64,000 nucleotides of DNA, taken from contig NZ_JBQCZW010000004.1 of the NCBI RefSeq assembly GCF_052089425.1, forward strand, positions 62,001-126,000. Reading direction: 5' to 3'. The notes beneath the pieces were generated by a model. The model saw only the letters and a list, made by a program, of their open reading frames with translations. It was not told the origin of the DNA and searched no databases. The stretch comes from Ancrocorticia sp052089425 (GTDB lineage Bacteria > Actinomycetota > Actinomycetes > Actinomycetales > Actinomycetaceae). The position numbers and the translations under genes are program-made. Below are positions 8,586-16,088 of the stretch, piece after piece (position 1 is the stretch's first letter; each line of letters opens with the position of its first letter).

Positions 8586-9002
8586 TCAGGCAAACCAAAG
8601 AGCAATTTCCCTTTCTGCATTTTCGGGACTGTCCGATGCGTGAACGATGTTCTCGACATTCCCGTCTCCCCAATCACGCGCCAGATCGCCGCGGATTGTT
8701 CCCGGTGCTGCACTGGTTGGATCTGTAGCTCCGGCAAGGTTTCGAACGCCCTTAACAATCTGAGCACCGTTGAACACCGCGGCCACAATTGGGCCAGATG
8801 TCATGTATGAAACGATGTCAGGATAGAAGGGCTTGTCAACCAATTCGTTGTAATGCTTGGCAAGAAGCTCTTCCGAAGCGTTCTTCCATGCAATGTCCTC
8901 CAAGGTGTATCCCTTGGCTTCGATGCGGCGCAAAACCTCTCCAACGAGGTTGCGACGAACGCCATCGGGCTTGACCAAAACTAAAATTCGCTCTGTACTC
9001 AT
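8586..9002 (-). CDS. ndk: nucleoside diphosphate kinase
   Basis: Ndk equalises NTP and dNTP pools by transferring the gamma phosphate of ATP through a phosphohistidine. The 138-residue product is normal length and has the nucleotide-binding start ILVLVKPDGV, the RGDLARDWG loop and the active-site motif NIVHASDS with His121. It lies 149 bases from the folC end, on the same strand, and 36 bases ahead of dhaK. The order ileS-folC-ndk resembles the valS-folC-ndk order of many actinobacteria with a different synthetase. Confidence 0.95.
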   Translation of the reverse strand: MSTERILVLVKPDGVRRNLVGEVLRRIEAKGYTLEDIAWKNASEELLAKHYNELVDKPFYPDIVSYMTSGPIVAAVFNGAQIVKGVRNLAGATDPTSAAPGTIRGDLARDWGDGNVENIVHASDSPENAEREIALWFA

Positions 9003-9151
9003 AGCGTTAATTGTCTCACCTCACAGCGTGATATATGGGCCGTTCGTCGCTCTTTGGCCGAACCGATGATGCCAACGTACTACATCGGAACAATCATATG
9101 CTCTAGGTCACGAAACTTACAGGAGGAGGTGCGTGCTGCTAGTTGGCAGGA

Positions 9152-10729
9152 TCATGCCCCGTCGGGCGCGCCCTGACCCATCAACGTGCGTGTTTCGGCA
9201 ACCAACTGAATCGAACCTGTCACCAAAACGATGGGCGAGGTCATGGGCTCCGAATCATCCGACTCGGCCAAACCGGCCGCCATATCGATTGCTGCAAGAA
9301 GATCATCTTCGCGGTGAACACGATCGCTACCGAACACCTTACGAGCAATCAGCTCCAAATTATCGCTGGGCATCGCCCGCTCGGTGGGCATACCCGTGAC
9401 CACCAGTTCGGCGAGCGCCGGTTCCATCTGGCCCAGATAGCCTTCCACATCTTTATCCGCCATCATGGCAATAACGCCAACACGCCGTCCGGGGTAGTAC
9501 TCATCCAACGCACGCGCGGTGGCCTGCGCCCCGTGGGGGTTATGCGCAGCGTCCACCACAACGGTGGGCGATGAGCGAACAACCTCGAGGCGTCCCGGCG
9601 AGGACACGGCCATGAGGGCGTGTTCCACCACCAACCCGTCCAACGCCTTGCCCCCAAAGAACGCCTCCACCGCCGTGATGGCGAGGACGGCATTATCGGC
9701 CTGATAATCCCCGCGCAACCCCAGCGGAATATCTTCGTAGCGTGCACTGGGGGTCTGGACGGAGATCAGTTGGCCACCAACGGCCGTTTCACGGGAGATG
9801 ACGTGCATCTGTGGCCCAGCGATGAGGAGCTGGGCGTGTACTTCCTTCGCCCGCTCCATCGCCATCTCCGCCACGATATCGGACTGCTGCGCGCACACGA
9901 ACGTGCAGCCTTCCTTGACGATCCCCAGCTTCTCATGGGCGATGCCCTCAAGCGTAGATCCCAGCCACCGCTCGTGATCCATCGCCACGGGGCACAGAAC
10001 CGCCACGTCCGCGTCAATCACGTTCGTTGCGTCCCACAGGCCCCCCATGCCAACTTCAACAACAGCCACATCGATCGGTGCAGCCGCAAACGCCGCGTAT
10101 GCCATCACCGTGAACACTTCGAAGAAGCTCATTCGAGGACCGCCGGTCCGAGCGGAGGCAGCATCCACCATCTCAATAAATGGTTGGACATCTTCCCACG
10201 CTTGAATGAAGGCGTCGCGGGAAATAGCCGTGCCGTCTATCGCGATTCGTTCGCGCACGGTGGTCAAGTGAGGCGATGTGAAACGCCCTGTCCGCAGCCC
10301 CCGTTCCCGAACCAGTGCCTCGACCATTCTGGCCGTGGAGCTCTTTCCATTGGTCCCGGTGATGTGAATCGCCCGGAACGTCTTCTCCGGATTACCCATC
10401 AAGTCCAGACAATCCCGAACACGATCCAGCGACGGCTGCACCTTGTGTTCGGGCGCCCGGGTGAGGATCTCCCGGTAGATCCGATCAACGTCCAGATCAG
10501 CGGTCAGATCATCAGCCATTTGCTGAGTTGGATCGGGAGCTTCCTCGGCCACCACATCCTGAATAACGGACGGGTCGGGGCCAGCTATGAGGCCGGAGGA
10601 AACCACCGCTTTGATAGCCGCATCGAATTCTGCGTCCTCGCGCGCCTCAACACCCTCAACATCCTCACGGCCCTCGGCATCACGATCTTCCGCGCCAGAA
10701 TCCTCGCGCTTATCCAACTCATCACTCAT
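9152..10729 (-). CDS. folC: dihydrofolate/folylpolyglutamate synthase FolC
   Basis: FolC adds glutamate to dihydropteroate and lengthens the polyglutamate tail of folates in an ATP-dependent reaction. The Mur-ligase type P-loop ITGTNGKSS occurs near residue 124, followed by GRFTSPHL, GLWDATN and the C-terminal DAAHNPHG. The protein is 525 residues, longer than usual, because about 80 acidic residues (Asp/Glu-rich, low complexity) precede the conserved domain. The ATG at 10729 lies five bases after the ileS stop, without a strong ribosome-binding site of its own, so translation is probably coupled to ileS. Confidence 0.92.
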   Translation of the reverse strand: MSDELDKREDSGAEDRDAEGREDVEGVEAREDAEFDAAIKAVVSSGLIAGPDPSVIQDVVAEEAPDPTQQMADDLTADLDVDRIYREILTRAPEHKVQPSLDRVRDCLDLMGNPEKTFRAIHITGTNGKSSTARMVEALVRERGLRTGRFTSPHLTTVRERIAIDGTAISRDAFIQAWEDVQPFIEMVDAASARTGGPRMSFFEVFTVMAYAAFAAAPIDVAVVEVGMGGLWDATNVIDADVAVLCPVAMDHERWLGSTLEGIAHEKLGIVKEGCTFVCAQQSDIVAEMAMERAKEVHAQLLIAGPQMHVISRETAVGGQLISVQTPSARYEDIPLGLRGDYQADNAVLAITAVEAFFGGKALDGLVVEHALMAVSSPGRLEVVRSSPTVVVDAAHNPHGAQATARALDEYYPGRRVGVIAMMADKDVEGYLGQMEPALAELVVTGMPTERAMPSDNLELIARKVFGSDRVHREDDLLAAIDMAAGLAESDDSEPMTSPIVLVTGSIQLVAETRTLMGQGAPDGA

Positions 10730-10734
10730 GGCTT

Positions 10735-13700
10735 TTAGCGTTCCACCTTTTCAACATGAACCTGAATAGCATCTGCGCCGCCCTCAACTGTGGCCTGAAG
10801 GGCCAGCGTCTCGGACGCGATGAAGTCCAGATGCGCCTTGACACCTTCCACACGATCACTAGGGACGGCCAGCGTCAAAGCGATCCGATCCGCCACGTGC
10901 AGCCCGGCGTTCTTGCGTTCGTCCTGAACAGCGCGAACAACATCGCGCGCGTAGCCTTCGGCTTCCAGTTCTGCATCGATCTCCGTATCAAGAGCGATGA
11001 AGGCACCGGACGGCAGCATCGAGGCCACGCTTCCTTCCTCGGACACCACTTGGCTGGTCAGCGTGTACTGGCCTTCCTGAAGAACAACGCCATCACCTAC
11101 GTTCAGGCGCACGCCGCCCGCCACTTCCTCCCAAGCGCCGTCACGAGCCGCCTTGAACAGCGCGGAGGTGAGCTTGCGCATGGCAGGCTCGAGCTCACGG
11201 GGCAGCACGGCCAAGTCGCGAGTCACTTGCATACCTGATGTCTCAACATCTTTGAGTGCCACACTCTTCACGTTGACTTCCCCGGCCATCAGGTCCGTGT
11301 AGGCGGACAGATCCTGATCGGTCACAACCGTCATGGACCGCAGCGGCTGGCGAACGCGCAGGCTGTGAGTCTTACGCAGCGAATGCGCGGCGGACACGAT
11401 GGAACGCACCTCATCCATCTGGGCCACTAACGCATCGTCTGCCACAGTCTCAGGAAGCTCCGGCCAATCCACCAGATGCACGGAGCGCCCGCCGGTCAGC
11501 CCGCGCCAGATCTCCTCTGACATCAGGGGGAGGAGCGGGGCAGACACCTCGGTGAGCACCTTGAGCGCCGTGTACAAGGTATCGAACGCCTTCGCATCCT
11601 CGTTCCAGAAGCGATCACGCGAGGTACGCACGTACCAGTTGGTCAGCACATCCAGGTAATCACGAACAACGGCGGTGGCTCCGGGGATATCGTAGGCGTC
11701 CAGCAGCTCGCGCACCTTGCGTGCCAAGCGCTGGGTGTGCGCCAGCAGGTAGCGGTCCTGAACGTCCAGCCCGCTCACCACATCGGCGTTCTCCATCTCT
11801 ACCTCGCGGGCATCGTAGCCAGCCCCGCGGTTGCAGGCACCGGCGTACAGCGAGAAGAAATAGTAGGAGTTCCACAGCGGCAGGAGGATCTGGCGCACGG
11901 TATCGCGAATCGCATCCTCCGTCACCACAAGGTTGCCACCGCGCACCACCGGTGAGCTCATGAGGAACCACCGCATGGCGTCCGAACCGTATTCGTTGAA
12001 CACCCTGAGCGGATCGGGGTAGTTGCGCAGCGACTTACTCATCTTCCGTCCGTCATCGCCCAGCACGATGCCGTGCGAGACGCAATTGAGGAAGGATGGC
12101 GTATCGAAGATCGCCGTGGCCAACACGTGCAGGTTGTAGAACCACCCGCGCGTTTGCCCGATGTATTCGACGATGAAATCGCCGGGGTAATGGTTCTCGA
12201 ACCAATCCTGATTCTCGAACGGATAATGCACCTGTGCGTAAGGCATAGAGCCAGAATCAAACCACGTGTCCAGAACATCGGGGACACGGCGCATCATGGA
12301 TTGGCCCGTCGGATCGTCCGGGTTCGCCCGCACCAGCTCGTCGATGTACGGGCGGTGGAAATCCACCTCGCCGTCGTCGTTCATCGGAACGGTGCCGAAA
12401 TCTTCTTTCAACTCGGCCAACGAACCGTACACGTCCACGCGCGGATACTCGGGGTTATCGGACTTCCATACGGGGATGGGCGAACCCCAGAATCGGGTGC
12501 GCGAAATGGACCAGTCACGAGCGCCCGCGAGCCAGTTCCCGAAGATTCCGTCCTTGATGTGCTCCGGTACCCACGTGATCTCTTGGTTGAGCTCCACCAT
12601 ACGATCGCGGAACTCGGTCACGGCCACGAACCATGAGCTCACGGCCTTGTAGATCAGCGGCTGGCGGCAGCGCCAGCAGTGCGGATAGGAGTGCGTGTAG
12701 GAGGCCTGCTTGACCAGCACCGCACGCACCGCCGGTTCCTGACGGGCCAAATTGCCGGTGCCGTCACGTAGGTCCGCGATCACGAGGCGGTTGGCATCAA
12801 ATACCTGTTCGCCGGCGTAGTCCGGAACTTCTGCCGTGAACTTCCCGGCATCATCCACGGGCACCACGGGGCGGATCCCGTGGGCACGGCACACGTTCAT
12901 ATCGTCTTCACCGAAAGCTGGGGCGATGTGCACCAGCCCCGTGCCGTCTTCTGTGGTGACGAAATCGCCGGAGATGATGGTCCACGCGTTGGGCCCAGGA
13001 GCCTCGCCATCCCCCCGCCGTTCGGGAGTATCAAAGTAATCGAAGATCGGCGTGTAGCGCCTGCCCACAAGGTCCGAACCTTTACAGCGCGCCAGCACCT
13101 CGGGGGCCTCTCCCAGTTCCTTTTCGTAGGCGCCAACGAGCGCTTCGGCCAAAACAACGCTCTGGCCCGCCAGCGCACCATCACTCGGGCGGACCGTCAC
13201 GTAATCGATATCCGGTCCGGCGGCGATGGCCAAGTTGGAGGGAAGGGTCCACGGCGTGGTGGTCCAGATGAGCGCCAGCTCCCCGGTTTCGAGGCGGAGT
13301 CCAACCGTCACCGTCTGATCGGTGCGGTCCTGATAGATATCGTCATCCATCTTGAGTTCGTGGTTGGCCAGCGGCGTCTCATCGTTCCAGCAGTAGGGCA
13401 GCACACGGAAGCCGTCGTAGATCAGGCCCTTGTCATACATCTGCTTGAACGCCCAGATCACCGATTCCATGAATTCGGGATCCATGGTCTTGTAATCGTT
13501 ATCGAAATCCACCCATCGCGCCTGACGGGTCACGTAGTTCTGCCACTCGGCGGAGTACTTCATGACGCCACCGCGGGCGGCCTCGTTGAAGGCGCGGATG
13601 CCAATTCCGTTCGGGCCCTCGATTTCGGACTTGTCCGTGATACCGAGGGTCTTTTCCGCCTCGAGCTCAGCGGGCAGCCCGTGGGTGTCCCACCCGAAAC

Positions 13701-13977
13701 GGCGCTCCACTCGCTTGCCCCGCATGGTCTGGTAGCGCCCCACCACGTCCTTGACGTAGCCGGTCAGCAGGTGCCCGTAGTGGGGCAGGCCGTTGGCAAA
13801 CGGGGGGCCATCGTAGAAGACAAATTCGTTAGAGCCCTTGGGGCCGGCGGAACGGTTGTCAATGGATGCCTGGAAGGTGCCGTCCTGTTCCCAATACGCC
13901 AGCACCTCCTCTTCCATCGTCGGAAAGGAGGGTGACGCCGTGACGTCGCCTTCGCGGTGGAGCGGATAGTGGGCCAT
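10735..13977 (-). CDS. ileS: isoleucyl-tRNA synthetase
   Basis: IleS charges tRNA-Ile and edits mischarged valine. The class I signatures are present: PHYGH as the HIGH motif near residue 56 and KMSKS within DGRKMSKSLRNY. Length, 1080 residues, fits the larger eukaryote-like IleS type found in many actinobacteria, with a long anticodon-binding C terminus and no obvious zinc finger. The start is ATG 13977, with AGGAGAGAA directly upstream; the longer frame to 14040 runs into the T-box leader and is not coding. Regulation is by the T-box riboswitch at 13978-14226. folC follows by five bases. Confidence 0.96.
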   Translation of the reverse strand: MAHYPLHREGDVTASPSFPTMEEEVLAYWEQDGTFQASIDNRSAGPKGSNEFVFYDGPPFANGLPHYGHLLTGYVKDVVGRYQTMRGKRVERRFGWDTHGLPAELEAEKTLGITDKSEIEGPNGIGIRAFNEAARGGVMKYSAEWQNYVTRQARWVDFDNDYKTMDPEFMESVIWAFKQMYDKGLIYDGFRVLPYCWNDETPLANHELKMDDDIYQDRTDQTVTVGLRLETGELALIWTTTPWTLPSNLAIAAGPDIDYVTVRPSDGALAGQSVVLAEALVGAYEKELGEAPEVLARCKGSDLVGRRYTPIFDYFDTPERRGDGEAPGPNAWTIISGDFVTTEDGTGLVHIAPAFGEDDMNVCRAHGIRPVVPVDDAGKFTAEVPDYAGEQVFDANRLVIADLRDGTGNLARQEPAVRAVLVKQASYTHSYPHCWRCRQPLIYKAVSSWFVAVTEFRDRMVELNQEITWVPEHIKDGIFGNWLAGARDWSISRTRFWGSPIPVWKSDNPEYPRVDVYGSLAELKEDFGTVPMNDDGEVDFHRPYIDELVRANPDDPTGQSMMRRVPDVLDTWFDSGSMPYAQVHYPFENQDWFENHYPGDFIVEYIGQTRGWFYNLHVLATAIFDTPSFLNCVSHGIVLGDDGRKMSKSLRNYPDPLRVFNEYGSDAMRWFLMSSPVVRGGNLVVTEDAIRDTVRQILLPLWNSYYFFSLYAGACNRGAGYDAREVEMENADVVSGLDVQDRYLLAHTQRLARKVRELLDAYDIPGATAVVRDYLDVLTNWYVRTSRDRFWNEDAKAFDTLYTALKVLTEVSAPLLPLMSEEIWRGLTGGRSVHLVDWPELPETVADDALVAQMDEVRSIVSAAHSLRKTHSLRVRQPLRSMTVVTDQDLSAYTDLMAGEVNVKSVALKDVETSGMQVTRDLAVLPRELEPAMRKLTSALFKAARDGAWEEVAGGVRLNVGDGVVLQEGQYTLTSQVVSEEGSVASMLPSGAFIALDTEIDAELEAEGYARDVVRAVQDERKNAGLHVADRIALTLAVPSDRVEGVKAHLDFIASETLALQATVEGGADAIQVHVEKVER

Positions 13978-14226
13978 TTCTCTCCTCGTCGTGTTCGGAC
14001 ACACGAGGACGGACCGGCGTTTGCCGGGCCGCGGTACCACCTCGCTTGCCGCATGCGCGGCCGCTCATTGGGGACGATATCGAGTCCAGCCGTTCGGTTC
14101 TACTTGGACCGGTTCGTTGGCACCGCCTTTTTCGACGACGACGAACCCATCCGTTCTTCCGAATGCTCCCCGGTGATACCTAGGCGGCAGGCGCCCAGCC
14201 GGATCAACACAACTTTGCCTAGTCTA
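13978..14226 (-). promoter_or_regulatory. T-box riboswitch leader of ileS, ultrashort stem I translational type
   Basis: On the minus strand the leader carries the T-box core AGGTGGTACCGCGG (14029-14042 region). Upstream is GGTATCACCGGGGAGC, the hallmark of actinobacterial ultrashort-stem-I ileS T-boxes; its ATC (14175-14177) is the isoleucine specifier. The tail of the leader can fold CCTCGTGTGT (13999-14008) with ACACGACGAGG (13984-13994), burying the GAGG of the ileS ribosome-binding site. Uncharged tRNA-Ile should stabilise the antisequestrator and release it, so control is over translation initiation, not termination. A TAGACT at 14221-14226 is a possible -10 element. Confidence 0.88.
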
Positions 14227-14285
14227 GCCAGCGGGGCGCCAACGGGGCCAGCAGCGGGGGCACCGCCGCGGCGTCATTCTGCTCA

Positions 14286-15068
14286 CTATTTGATGGAATC
14301 GAGCGCCGTACGGGGCAGTTCTGGTTCCGGAGCATCCGCGCTGCGGGCAACCGTCCAGCTGTTGGCCTGAGCCACAGGGCGCACCGTGACCAGATCGATG
14401 TTCACATGCTTGGGGCGTGAGAGCGCCCAGAAGATGATGTCCGCGATGTCCTCGGCAACCAATGGTTCGGCAACACCCTGATAGACCTTCTCCGCCGCAT
14501 CTTCGCCACCGAGCCGGTTCTTGGAGAACTCCTCCGTCTTGACCATACCCGGGGCCACTTCGATGATGCGCACCGGCTCGCCCACTAGCTCAATCCGGAG
14601 CGTGTTGGCAATCATGCGTTCGGCGTGCTTCGCCGCCGTGTATCCGGCGCCACCCGGATAGGTTTCATGGGCCGCCGTTGAGGTGAGGAAAACAAGATCG
14701 CCACCGTGCTCGCGGAAGCGGGGCAGCAGCGCCTGAGTCAGGCGCAGCGTGGAGATCACGTTGATGTCATACATCCGCTGCCAATCGGCGATGGCGCCAG
14801 AGGCCACGGGATCCTGCCCCAGCGCGCCACCGGCCACGTTCACCAACCCGGCCACCGGCTCCTGACCAAGGAACTCCACGAGGCCGTCAATATCCTCCTG
14901 AACCGTCAGATCCGCGGCGAAATAGCTACAGCCCGTCTGCTCGGACAGGGCGATCAAGCGCTCCTGCCTGCGCGCCGTGGCCACAACGCTATAGCCTTCG
15001 TCAACTAAACGCCGGACCGTCGCCTCCCCGATTCCGGTGGATGCCCCTGTCACAACAATTCGTGCCAT
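14286..15068 (-). CDS. short-chain dehydrogenase/reductase
   Basis: A classical NAD(P)-dependent SDR of 260 residues: cofactor loop TGASTGIG (7-14), LVNVAGG in place of the usual NNAG, and the catalytic set Ser130, Tyr143, Lys147 (GYTAAK). The tail FWALSRPKHVNIDLVTVRP resembles the YdfG group of 3-hydroxy acid/serine dehydrogenases. The substrate cannot be read from sequence. GAGGGG precedes the ATG. It is divergent from proC with 71 bases between them and is followed, on the same strand, by the ileS leader. Confidence 0.82.
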   Translation of the reverse strand: MARIVVTGASTGIGEATVRRLVDEGYSVVATARRQERLIALSEQTGCSYFAADLTVQEDIDGLVEFLGQEPVAGLVNVAGGALGQDPVASGAIADWQRMYDINVISTLRLTQALLPRFREHGGDLVFLTSTAAHETYPGGAGYTAAKHAERMIANTLRIELVGEPVRIIEVAPGMVKTEEFSKNRLGGEDAAEKVYQGVAEPLVAEDIADIIFWALSRPKHVNIDLVTVRPVAQANSWTVARSADAPEPELPRTALDSIK

Positions 15069-15139
15069 GATGATTCCCCTCTCGTGTCACTTCACTTACC
15101 TACTAGAGTAGTGCCAACCCAACACGGAAAGGCTGAACA

Positions 15140-15952
15140 ATGCTTGGATTTATTGGTGCCGGTGCCATGGGCGGCGCAATCTTGAACGGTGTTCTGGAAA
15201 GTGGGGCCTACGCCGCCTCCGATGTGCTGGTGGCCGAAGCTCACCCGCAACGCGCCAAGGCTCTCGCGGATCAGACGGGTGTGGGCGTGGCCGAGGGCAA
15301 CGTTGAGCTTGTCAGGGGCGTGGGCGCTGGCGGAACAGTTATCCTCGCGGTCAAGCCAAACGTCATCGGCGCCGTACTGGATGAGATCGCCGATGTGACC
15401 GGCGAATCCGGCATAACGCTCGTCTCCATCGCCGCCGGCACCTCGCTGGCCACCCTCCACTCCTATCTGTGGGAGCGCCAAGCCGTTGTGCGTGTCATGC
15501 CAAACGTGGCCGCACAGATCGGCAAATCGATGAGCGCCATCTGCCCGAACAGGCACGTATCCCAGGAGGCGCTCGCTTCAATCACCGCCATCTTCGAGGC
15601 CGTTGGCAAGGTGGAAGTCATGGCGGAAAAGGACTTCTCCGCTTTTGCCGCCATTGCCGGATGCTCGCCCGCCTTCACCTTTGAGTACATTGATGCACTC
15701 GCCCGCGGCGGCGTTGCCAATGGAATCCCGAAGGCCCAAGCTGTCCGAATCGCAGCCCAAGCCGTGCTTGGGGCTGCCTCTCTCATCCTCGAAAAGGAGG
15801 AAAGCCCCGCGGATCTGGCCGATCTGGTTCAGTCCCCCGGCGGTACAACGGTGGCCGGTGTGGTTGCCCTTGAGGAGGCGGGCTTCGGCCGAGCAACCGT
15901 CAAGGGCGTTCAGGCCGCCATCGATAGGGATGTCGAGCTTTTGGGTAACTAA
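15140..15952 (+). CDS. proC: pyrroline-5-carboxylate reductase
   Basis: ProC performs the last step of proline synthesis, NAD(P)H reduction of pyrroline-5-carboxylate. The 270-residue product starts with the dinucleotide fold GFIGAGAMGGAI, has AVKPN and VRVMPNVAA in the usual places, and ends with the dimerisation-domain motif VQSPGGTT and GFGRATVKGV. GGAAAGG precedes the ATG. It is the first gene of the rightward block and is followed, after 136 bases, by valS. Confidence 0.95.
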   Translation: MLGFIGAGAMGGAILNGVLESGAYAASDVLVAEAHPQRAKALADQTGVGVAEGNVELVRGVGAGGTVILAVKPNVIGAVLDEIADVTGESGITLVSIAAGTSLATLHSYLWERQAVVRVMPNVAAQIGKSMSAICPNRHVSQEALASITAIFEAVGKVEVMAEKDFSAFAAIAGCSPAFTFEYIDALARGGVANGIPKAQAVRIAAQAVLGAASLILEKEESPADLADLVQSPGGTTVAGVVALEEAGFGRATVKGVQAAIDRDVELLGN

Positions 15953-16088
15953 CCGTGAACTTCTGGGCAACTAGCCCCGCACCCTCGCTGGACGTGCCAC
16001 GAGATTCACATCACGAAACACGGGCTTTTACTCCCCCAGTGGGCCCCGTAGCTGGGGCAACGCCCATCTTCGTGGAACAATAACCACC

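Noticed and set aside
12880..13935. Long open frame antisense to ileS
   Set aside because: It is the shadow of the strong ileS coding frame on the other strand; high GC and codon bias in ileS leave this frame open, and it has no family motifs.
15953..16088. T-box or other riboswitch before valS
   Set aside because: A CCCCAG/CTGGGG hairpin is present but no T-box core like that of ileS is found.
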